In this document: piece after piece, positions 13,939 through 20,627 of the stretch
Position numbering within the stretch: the stretch's first letter is position 1
How the letters are laid out: the number at the start of each line of letters is the position of its first letter
Assembly (NCBI GenBank): GCA_047638675.1
Contig: JBLIML010000047.1
Coordinates: forward strand, 1 to 20,627
Origin: WLWS01 sp047638675
GTDB lineage: Bacteria; Pseudomonadota; Gammaproteobacteria; Eutrophobiales; Eutrophobiaceae
Length of the DNA stretch: 20,627 nucleotides
Reading direction: 5' to 3'
The notes under the pieces: model-generated
Databases searched by the model: none
What the model was told of the DNA's origin: nothing
The model's input: the letters and a program-made list of their open reading frames with translations, nothing else
Program-made: the position numbers and the translations under genes

Positions 13939-14733
13939 ATGAACACTCATCCTTTGTCCAGCACACTTGGTATTGAAATTCCTGGTCTTGATTTATCTCA
14001 GGATCTTAAGGATGAACAGGTATCTGATATTGTTTCTCTCTTATACGAACATGCTATTGTCTGCATAAGAGATCAGAATATTCAGCCTGACGAATTGTCA
14101 CGCTTTGGCGCTCGATTAGGAACACCCGTACAGCATATTGAAGAAAATCTCTGGCTCGATGGATTGGCCTCGGTCATGTCACTTTCGAATGCGGATGACA
14201 GGGATGACAGGCAGTTGAATGGTGGCGCTCACTGGCATACGGATTTAATTCATACTGAGGAACCGGCAAGCTTTACTATGTTACATGCGGTTGCGGTGCC
14301 AACTAAAGGTGGAAGAACGATGTTTGCCAATCAGGTTGCGGCCTTCAATGAACTACCTGTTGAGATGGAAGAAGAAATCAGGGACATGATGGTAATCCAT
14401 TGCTATGAAGGCCGAACAGACGGGTCTGTGCCAGAACTCCTTCACCCCCTGATGCGACCACATCCTGCGACGGGTAAAAAAATGATCTACGGCGCGGCTG
14501 ACACAGGTGTCGGAATTGTGGGTATGGAAAAAGAGGCGGCAATGAATTTCTATAGAGAAATTGGGGAGTACGCGACACAGGAAAAATTCGTCTATCGGCA
14601 TCAATATAAATTGAATGATGTGGTTATCTGGGACAATGCTCAGCTTTTGCATGCCGCAGAGGTACTGGAGAGGGCATCCTCAGAAAAAGAAAATCGAGTT
14701 ATGCACAGAGTCTCCGTGCGTGGCTGGCCTTAG
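13939..14733 (+). CDS. TauD/TfdA-family Fe(II)/2-oxoglutarate dioxygenase
   Basis: A 264-residue member of the TauD/TfdA superfamily. Metal ligands are His100 and Asp102 in HWHTD and the distal His256 in RVMHRVSVRGW; an Arg just beyond (Arg257/261) would hold 2-oxoglutarate. Additional conserved blocks are PTKGGRTMFANQ (121-132) and WDNAQLLHAA (231-240). These enzymes hydroxylate an aliphatic carbon, often causing a C-O, C-N or C-S bond to break (TfdA cleaves an aryl ether; TauD releases sulfite). With GSTs and catechol genes beside it, cleavage of an aryl-alkyl ether is an attractive possibility, but the substrate cannot be read from sequence. It is the last gene before a 407-bp repeat-bearing gap. 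Confidence 0.88.
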   Translation: MNTHPLSSTLGIEIPGLDLSQDLKDEQVSDIVSLLYEHAIVCIRDQNIQPDELSRFGARLGTPVQHIEENLWLDGLASVMSLSNADDRDDRQLNGGAHWHTDLIHTEEPASFTMLHAVAVPTKGGRTMFANQVAAFNELPVEMEEEIRDMMVIHCYEGRTDGSVPELLHPLMRPHPATGKKMIYGAADTGVGIVGMEKEAAMNFYREIGEYATQEKFVYRHQYKLNDVVIWDNAQLLHAAEVLERASSEKENRVMHRVSVRGWP

Positions 14734-15140
14734 AGGACTATTGCGCCCGCTTTTCGTACTAGCTTAAGTGTAAAGCAGGTAGAATATCCCGGCCTTCCAA
14801 AATAAGGCTCTTCCGCAGAATCTGTGGGTGAAAATATAATATTCTTTTGAGCCTGGAAAAACAAAACTCGTCATTCCCGCATGCTTTTGGCGGGAATCCA
14901 TGGAGTAAAGAGGGATCAGGATAAATGAGTAGCCCGTTGTGTAAATACTGGAACGAAATAAATTGGATAAATTGTTTGACTCGATTTGCATCCTTAGCTC
15001 CGTTAACGGTGCATCCATGCACCACTTCTCCGCCAAAAGCATGCGGGAAGCGCGAAGCCTTGGGGTATGACGGTGTTTTTTACCGGCCTTTCCTGTTAAC
15101 CCATAGAATCTGCTGAAGATCCCAAAATAATAATCATAAA
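14734..15140. other. 407-bp non-coding gap holding a repeat element
   Basis: No gene is supported on either strand here; the short open frames lack ribosome sites and run through the repeat at 14869-15072. No clear promoter with both hexamers was found, although a transcript for the MFS/HyuA/HyuB trio should begin here or upstream. The final 68 bp before ATG 15141 is AT-rich and lacks an obvious Shine-Dalgarno. Confidence 0.7.
14869..15072. repeat. Inverted-repeat element with CGTCAT/ATGACG ends
   Basis: TTCCCGCATGCTTTTGGCGG (14874-14893) has a perfect 20-bp inverse at 15030-15049, and the whole is bounded by CGTCAT (14869-14874) and ATGACG (15067-15072). The ends and the CATTCCCGC core resemble the element at 1584-1720, suggesting two members of one dispersed family. 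It could fold into a long stem and separate the TauD transcript from the following trio. Confidence 0.8.
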
Positions 15141-16415
15141 ATGACGACCACAAAACCAGCATTCCCGTTGTTCTTCGGCTCCACTGTCGTCCTCGGCTGC
15201 GTCATTGGCATGATGGGGAGTACCGGTGCCATGCTTTTTTCCAGCATGGGGGTCTTGATCAATCCACTGACAGAAGAATTTGGCTGGAGTCGTGGCGATA
15301 TATCTTTTGGCGCTACCTGTCTAACCCTCGGTATCATTGTTGGCATGCTCACCACCGGCCATCTGATTGACAAATATGGTTCCAGGCGGATTCTTATACT
15401 CTCGGTGATCGTATCCATTGTTGTTGTGATGACCGGGCCGCTTTATATATCCACTTTACCGCTTTTCTATCTGATGTTAATTCTGGGTGCCATTGTCGGC
15501 GGGCCAACAAACACCGTTGGCTATGCAAGGATCATCGCCTGCTGGTTTGATCGACGCCGTGGTTTGTTCATTGGTATTAGCGCAGCAGGCATGGGGCTGG
15601 GTTTTGCGCTGGTGCCCTTACTTACCGACTATGCCGTCAATTATGGAGGCTGGGAAGCAGGCTATTATGCTCTAGGTTTAGTCATGTTATTTATGGTGAT
15701 GCCAGCGTTAATATTTTTGATTAAGGATAAACCCGAAGACCTTGGCTTACTGGCAGATGGTGACGACGTTGACGATAAGAAAAGGTTTTCCGCCTTAGAT
15801 GAAAATAATAGTCTGACTTTGCTTGAGGCCGTGAAAACGCCGACCTTCTGTTTGCTTTATGTCATTATTGCCTGTGTTGCTTTTTCTATGATGGGGATCT
15901 TAACGCAGATAGTACCCATGCTAACGGACAAAGGCATAGATACCTCCACAGCAGCATTGGTCGCCTCAGCAACGGGATTCGGTATGACCGCAGCGAGACT
16001 TATTGTCGGCTATCTTCTTGACCGCATGTTCGCTCCACGACTGGCAATGATAATATTTGGTCTCGCCATTGTCGGCGTGTTGCTACTTGCACACGGAAAC
16101 TTTCTAACACTTTATGTTATTGCCGCCTTTGTAGTTGGTTTTGGTGTCGGAACTGAAGCCGATCTGATGGCCTACCTGGTCAGCCGCTATTACGGTGTTC
16201 GAAATTTTGCACAAATATTCTCCTGGCTATTTAGTGCCTATATGCTGGGAACGGGTTTCGGACCCTACATCTATGGTAGATCATTCGATATACACGGTAA
16301 TTATTCGTTGATGCTAAATGTCAGTATTGGCTTGTTACTACTGTGTATCGGCTTGCTCGCTTTTTTGGTGCCTTATGATCGGTATATAAATGCAAAACAG
16401 GCCTTAGCGACATGA
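15141..16415 (+). CDS. MFS transporter (monocarboxylate/oxalate-formate-like)
   Basis: This 424-residue protein has 12 predicted membrane helices in two six-helix halves linked by a polar loop near 200-230 (KDKPEDLGLLADGDDVDDKK). The MFS signature between helices 2 and 3 is visible as GHLIDKYGSRRIL (about 73-85). RIIACWFDRRRGLFIGISAAGMGLG is typical of the monocarboxylate/oxalate-formate-antiporter branch, whose members often carry aromatic or organic acids. It probably imports the substrate of the hydantoinase-like pair with which it is coupled: its stop codon overlaps the HyuA start (ATGA). The first ATG lacks a strong Shine-Dalgarno. The transported compound is unknown. Confidence 0.88.
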   Translation: MTTTKPAFPLFFGSTVVLGCVIGMMGSTGAMLFSSMGVLINPLTEEFGWSRGDISFGATCLTLGIIVGMLTTGHLIDKYGSRRILILSVIVSIVVVMTGPLYISTLPLFYLMLILGAIVGGPTNTVGYARIIACWFDRRRGLFIGISAAGMGLGFALVPLLTDYAVNYGGWEAGYYALGLVMLFMVMPALIFLIKDKPEDLGLLADGDDVDDKKRFSALDENNSLTLLEAVKTPTFCLLYVIIACVAFSMMGILTQIVPMLTDKGIDTSTAALVASATGFGMTAARLIVGYLLDRMFAPRLAMIIFGLAIVGVLLLAHGNFLTLYVIAAFVVGFGVGTEADLMAYLVSRYYGVRNFAQIFSWLFSAYMLGTGFGPYIYGRSFDIHGNYSLMLNVSIGLLLLCIGLLAFLVPYDRYINAKQALAT

Positions 16416-18490
16416 CCGCCATTGGTATTGATATTGGTGGCACCTTCACCGATGCCGTTATTCTAAGGGACGATGGTTCCGTAGGTACGGCGAAGACACC
16501 AAGCACGCCTGGTCGTTTGCAGGAAGGTTTGTTGGCTGCTATTTCAGCAATGGCAGAAAAAGAAAATCTCAGCCTTGAAGAATTACTTTCCAGTGTAGAA
16601 CGAATTGCGCACGGTACAACGGCGGCGACCAACGCTTTTATTGAACGACGTGGCGCGAAAGTGGCCTTGTTAACCACGCGTGGATTTGAAGACACCATGG
16701 TCATGCAAAGGATGATGGGCATGACTGCGGGTCTGACCCCCTCCGAGCTTACGGATTATTCCTTACGACGCGTTCCCGAACCTTTAGTATCCCGTGAATT
16801 GACCTTCGGCATTCGTGAACGCACGGATTACAAGGGCGATGAAATTTGTCCTCTGGTCGAAGATGATGTTCGCAAAGCCGCGAAGAAGATTGCAGAGAGT
16901 GGCGTCGAAGCCGTCGCTGTTTCCTATTTGTGGTCTTTTAAGAATATGGCAAACGAGAAGCGTACGGCTGAAATATTGCAGGCTTTGCTGCCCGATGTTT
17001 ACATCAGTGTGTCCAGCGAACTCGCCCCAAGGTTAGGTGAATACGAACGCACTGCAACGACAGTCGTAAATGCTTATCTTGGTCCAATGGTTAGAACTTA
17101 TACAAATGAGTTACAGAATCGGCTTGGCGATACCCAATTATTTTTATTGGAATCCTCCGGTAGTGTGATGACACCAGGAGAGGCGGGAAATTCGCCGGTG
17201 CGACTATTGCTTTCAGGTCCATCTGGCGGAGTCACTGCAGCAGGTTTTGTCGGTAGCCACATGGCTTATAAAAACATACTGACCTTTGATATGGGTGGCA
17301 CCTCGGCCGATGTTTCGGTGATCACTGAAGGTCAGTCCGGCCAACGCCGGGACATGGTGGCGGGAAAATTTCATCTCCTGTTACCTATGGTAGATGTTCA
17401 AGCCATTGGTGCGGGGGGTGGTTCCATTGCTGGTGTTGAAGATGGCGGCTATCTTTTTGTCGGGCCAGAAAGTGCGGGGGCAGAACCTGGACCGGCATGC
17501 TACGGTCAGGGCGGGGACTTACCGACTGTCACGGATGCTGATTTAGTATTAGGTATTCTTGACCCAACACGCTTCCTGGGAGGCAAACTTCAACTCGACG
17601 TCGGTAAGGCCCGACAGGCAATACAGACACATGTTGCTGATCCCTTAAATATTTCGGTGGAAGAAGCCGCAGCGGCAATCAAACGCATTATCGATGCGCG
17701 TATGGCGGATTTATTACGCACAGTCACACTTTCAAGAGGACATGATCCCAGAGAGTTTGTCCTGTTTGCTTTTGGTGGCGCCGGTGCCACGCACGCGCCC
17801 TCATTTGCCCTCGATGTTGTTGACGAAGTGTATGTGCCTTGTAGTCAATCTGTGTTCTGTGGCTATGGTGCAGTCGCCTCTGATGTCGCGCTTAAACTGG
17901 ATCACACGCAACCGACCCGACTTAGCAGGGAAGGAAAGGGCGATATAAATGAAGATGATATCCTTGCCATTTTTGAGAAGCTTGAAGTTGAGGGCAACGA
18001 AGCGCTTGGCGCTCAAAACGTCCCTACACAAAACAGAAGCCTAAAACGCAGTGTTGAAGTTTGTTTTATCAGGCAAAGTAAAAACTTAACCGTCCCCTAT
18101 CCTGGTTCCATCGAACAATTGACGGCAGATTTTTTGGCAATGTATGCAAAACGTTATGGTCAGGAGGCGATCCCGGAAACTGCTGGATTCGAATTAGTCA
18201 CCTTTGTCGTTGAAGCCATCGGCACCTTGTCGCGTCCAGAACTGGCAGCGTACGAATCGAAGGGCGATGATGCCTCCGCTGCGCGACGTGGTGAAAGAGT
18301 CGTCTACGATATGTCATCAGGAAAATTCGTAGAGACAGCGGTATATGATGGTGATTTGCTATGTTGTGGTAATCAGTTTGTCGGGCCTGCTATTGTTGAA
18401 TATGAAGGTACTACTATTTCGATTCTTTCAGGTCAGCAGGCTAGCGTAGACAAACTTCTGGGAATATCAATCAAAAGGGTTAAATTATGA
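16412..18490 (+). CDS. HyuA-type ATPase subunit (hydantoinase A/acetone carboxylase beta-like)
   Basis: A 692-residue protein of the hydantoinase A/oxoprolinase family. The N-terminal GIDIGGTFTDAVI (5-17) and LTFDMGGTSADVSVI (Asp293, Gly295-Gly296-Thr297) are the two phosphate-binding loops of the ASKHA ATPase fold; GAGGGSIA follows near 340. Members hydrolyse ATP to drive lactam hydrolysis (5-oxoprolinase, N-methylhydantoinase) or to activate ketones and bicarbonate in acetone and acetophenone carboxylases. The pairing with the downstream fused HyuB argues for the carboxylase type, but substrate cannot be assigned. The HyuB start overlaps its stop by 4 bp, so a stoichiometric complex is expected. 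All nucleotide motifs look intact. Confidence 0.9.
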   Translation: MTAIGIDIGGTFTDAVILRDDGSVGTAKTPSTPGRLQEGLLAAISAMAEKENLSLEELLSSVERIAHGTTAATNAFIERRGAKVALLTTRGFEDTMVMQRMMGMTAGLTPSELTDYSLRRVPEPLVSRELTFGIRERTDYKGDEICPLVEDDVRKAAKKIAESGVEAVAVSYLWSFKNMANEKRTAEILQALLPDVYISVSSELAPRLGEYERTATTVVNAYLGPMVRTYTNELQNRLGDTQLFLLESSGSVMTPGEAGNSPVRLLLSGPSGGVTAAGFVGSHMAYKNILTFDMGGTSADVSVITEGQSGQRRDMVAGKFHLLLPMVDVQAIGAGGGSIAGVEDGGYLFVGPESAGAEPGPACYGQGGDLPTVTDADLVLGILDPTRFLGGKLQLDVGKARQAIQTHVADPLNISVEEAAAAIKRIIDARMADLLRTVTLSRGHDPREFVLFAFGGAGATHAPSFALDVVDEVYVPCSQSVFCGYGAVASDVALKLDHTQPTRLSREGKGDINEDDILAIFEKLEVEGNEALGAQNVPTQNRSLKRSVEVCFIRQSKNLTVPYPGSIEQLTADFLAMYAKRYGQEAIPETAGFELVTFVVEAIGTLSRPELAAYESKGDDASAARRGERVVYDMSSGKFVETAVYDGDLLCCGNQFVGPAIVEYEGTTISILSGQQASVDKLLGISIKRVKL

Positions 18491-20627
18491 ATACTGAAGA
18501 CTACGTACTCGGACCCAATCCTGCTGATTGGGAAGCGCTGGAAAAGCCACTATCTCTTGATCCCGTCATCTTTCAAATTCTAAGACACAAGTTGGAAGCC
18601 ATTAACGAAGAACAGGCCTTGGCACTAAAGGAAGTATCAGTGTCACCCATCGTTGCGGCAGCTGGCGACTTTAATAATGCCCTGTTTACCGCGGACGGAC
18701 GTCTGGCCTCAATGGGCCCACAGGTGGTTTTTCATTCCGGTGCGATGCCCATCATTTTAAGACACGTTATGGCGGATTTTGCCGATGAGGAATTCCACGA
18801 CGGTGACATGTTTATCGTCAATGATCCTTACAAAGGCGCCGTCCATCATCCCGACGTCACCATCATGGCGCCGATCTTTTTTGAAGACAAACTCGTTGCC
18901 TGGGCCGGTGTGACGGCACACCAGGTTGATATGGGTGGCATGACAGTGGGTTCGGTGTCTGTGCGTGCAAAGGAGAAACAGCAAGAAGGACTGATGATGC
19001 CGCCAATGCGAATTGTCGAAAAAGGCGTGCTTAGAAAAGATCTTTGGCGACTAATTTTAAACATGACCCGGCAGCCGCAAATGGTGGGGCTGGATTTACG
19101 TGGCTTTATCGCATCGAATGTCGTTGCTCGTGTGAGATTAGTTGAATTAATGACGGAGTATGGCGTCGAGACTGTATTGATGGTCATGGAAGAACTGATC
19201 CGTTATTCAGAGAGGCGCATGCGCGAACGTCTGCGAGAATTACCCGATGGTGAAGTCTGCACGAATGGCTTTCTCGATCACGATGGCACTGAGAATAAGG
19301 TATATCGCACCAGCGTTAAGATCATCAAGTCAGGTGATCAATTGACTATTGATATGTCCGCATCTTCGCCCCAGTCATCAGGTTATATTAATTGCACAGA
19401 AGGTTGTCTCGTCGGGGCAATTTTCGGCGGCGTTGCACCTCTATTGGCGGGTGGTTTGCCCTGGAATCAGGGCGTGCTACAAGCCATTAATGTCATCGCA
19501 CCGAAAGGGATCATTTGCAATGCAAAATCGCCGGCAGCGACAGGTGCAGCAACGATTGGCCAGGGTTGGGTAATCACGCTGACTACCAGTCATGCAATTT
19601 CAAAATTGCTGGCATTAACGGAAAAGACACGTGGGAGTTCACAGGCCGTCACCCACGGCACGATGGCGGCTTTATTCACAGGCGATACTAATCAGCATGG
19701 CGAACCATTTGGTAATCAACTAATCGATGCGCAAATCGGCGGTGGAGGTGCTTCAGCCTTGATCGATGGCATTGATCAATCGGGTTGTTTTGTCTCGCCA
19801 CGTCCTCATGTTGCTAATATTGAGTCGAATGAAGCGAATGGTCCGATGTTGTTTTTATATCGTTCATTTTTTCCCGATAGCGGAGGAGATGGCGAACATC
19901 GCGGCGGTCGGGCTGCAGGCACAGCATGGACACCACATGGCGTTGAACGTTTACGTTGTTCGCTAACCTCCCATGGTGTTGAAGTCCCCATTTCCTATGG
20001 TCAGTTTGGCGGCATGCCGGGAGCCTGTAGCACAGCGATGATTGTGCATGATTCCGACGTAAGAAAGAAATGGAGTTCAGGCGAATTACCTTTGGTGTTG
20101 GAGGATATTAGCGTGCCGATAGATCTTGCTAAACTTGGCGGTGAAGTACAAGTTCTCGCCGCAAAGCAGGATGAACTGCCACTGTTTCCCGGGGATGTGG
20201 TGCAATACACCTTTCAGGGTGGTGGTGGCTACGGGGATCCTCTAACTCGTAAAATTAGTAGTGTTATAAAAGACATTGAGATGCAGCATATCTCAACAAA
20301 AAGAGCAGAGGAAGTTTACGGTGTTGTCCCAGATGAATCAGCAGAACATACAGAAAATCGTCGCCAACACTTACGAGAAGCGCGACTGAAAAAAGCACAG
20401 AAGCCTGCGCAAGCTTCAGAGCCGGGGAATAAAAAGGGCGCCTTGCTGAGTCGTTTTGGTTCGGGATTGTTACTGACCCAATCCGACAATAATGGTTTGC
20501 AGTTTGAATGTGATTGTGGACATGTGTTCTGTAAGTCAGATCTTAACTGGAAAAACTATGCAGCATATAACCGCATAGAAGGAAAGGCCCTACCTCCACA
20601 GATTAAAGTACATGAAACCTTAGAACT
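18487..20627 (+). CDS. HyuB-type subunit with C-terminal acetone-carboxylase-gamma-like domain (3' end outside window)
   Basis: The reading frame stays open from ATG 18487 to the window edge: 713 codons with no stop. Residues about 20-600 form a hydantoinase B/oxoprolinase domain, with NDPYKGAVHHPD (112-123), AHQVDMGGMTVGS (His145, Asp148), DSGGDGEHRGGRA near 460, and the C-terminal FQGGGGYGDPLTR (576-588). After a charged linker (about 605-655, KKAQKPAQ) a second region begins: LQFECDCGHVFCKSDLNW, with Cys675, Cys677 and Cys682. This strongly resembles the zinc-binding gamma subunit of acetone carboxylase, normally a separate small protein. The fusion points to an ATP-dependent carboxylase. 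Translation is coupled to HyuA (ATGA). The remainder of the gamma-like domain is beyond the edge, so its completeness is unknown. Confidence 0.88.
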   Translation, partial: MNTEDYVLGPNPADWEALEKPLSLDPVIFQILRHKLEAINEEQALALKEVSVSPIVAAAGDFNNALFTADGRLASMGPQVVFHSGAMPIILRHVMADFADEEFHDGDMFIVNDPYKGAVHHPDVTIMAPIFFEDKLVAWAGVTAHQVDMGGMTVGSVSVRAKEKQQEGLMMPPMRIVEKGVLRKDLWRLILNMTRQPQMVGLDLRGFIASNVVARVRLVELMTEYGVETVLMVMEELIRYSERRMRERLRELPDGEVCTNGFLDHDGTENKVYRTSVKIIKSGDQLTIDMSASSPQSSGYINCTEGCLVGAIFGGVAPLLAGGLPWNQGVLQAINVIAPKGIICNAKSPAATGAATIGQGWVITLTTSHAISKLLALTEKTRGSSQAVTHGTMAALFTGDTNQHGEPFGNQLIDAQIGGGGASALIDGIDQSGCFVSPRPHVANIESNEANGPMLFLYRSFFPDSGGDGEHRGGRAAGTAWTPHGVERLRCSLTSHGVEVPISYGQFGGMPGACSTAMIVHDSDVRKKWSSGELPLVLEDISVPIDLAKLGGEVQVLAAKQDELPLFPGDVVQYTFQGGGGYGDPLTRKISSVIKDIEMQHISTKRAEEVYGVVPDESAEHTENRRQHLREARLKKAQKPAQASEPGNKKGALLSRFGSGLLLTQSDNNGLQFECDCGHVFCKSDLNWKNYAAYNRIEGKALPPQIKVHETLE

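Noticed and set aside
14925..15116. Short open frame before the MFS gene
   Set aside because: It crosses the inverted-repeat element and has no ribosome site or recognisable protein pattern.

Overview
The window is a catabolic gene cluster for aromatic compounds, most likely from a gammaproteobacterium. This rests on the resemblance of the meta-cleavage genes to Pseudomonas xyl/dmp genes, a base composition near the middle (roughly high-40s % GC by eye), and several short dispersed repeat families common in proteobacterial chromosomes. No rRNA, tRNA, transposase or CRISPR array was seen, and the species cannot be named from sequence alone.

Layout. 1-222: tandem and inverted copies of a dispersed repeat. 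248-1537 (-): a polytopic membrane permease. 1584-1720: a second repeat element. 1739-2566 (-): a XylF/DmpD-type meta-cleavage product hydrolase, divergent from a second alpha/beta hydrolase (2723-3463, +). Then come a XylT-like ferredoxin (3555-3875), a third repeat block, and catechol 2,3-dioxygenase (4111-5034). A GntR/FCD regulator (5072-5743, -) is divergent from a long + strand run. That run is a GST resembling beta-etherases, a GlcG/HbpS protein, and the lower meta pathway: semialdehyde dehydrogenase (7182-8681), hydratase (8848-9639), acylating acetaldehyde dehydrogenase (9737-10645), aldolase (10656-11699) and oxalocrotonate decarboxylase (11696-12484). It continues with a 2-hydroxychromene-2-carboxylate isomerase-like protein, a YfcG-type GST and a TauD/TfdA-type dioxygenase. 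After a repeat-bearing gap (14734-15140) a translationally coupled trio follows: an MFS transporter, a HyuA-type ATPase subunit and a HyuB-type subunit that runs off the right edge.

How the genes work together. Catechol is opened by the dioxygenase, which the XylT-like ferredoxin probably keeps reduced. The ring-opened product enters either a hydrolytic branch (minus-strand hydrolase) or an oxidative branch (dehydrogenase, then decarboxylase). Both give 2-hydroxypenta-2,4-dienoate, which goes to pyruvate and acetyl-CoA. No 4-oxalocrotonate tautomerase and no ring hydroxylase is present, so the compound feeding the pathway is unknown.

The most interesting parts are three. (i) Matched pairs of TATCGAT-type palindromes occur in both divergent intergenic regions, and probably mark the GntR regulon. 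(ii) The HyuB-like protein carries a C-terminal Cys-rich extension resembling the separate gamma subunit of acetone carboxylase, suggesting an ATP-dependent carboxylase of a ketone (possibly aromatic). (iii) GSH-dependent enzymes, a TauD-like oxygenase, a transporter and this putative carboxylase sit together next to a complete catechol pathway, as expected of an undescribed upstream peripheral route.
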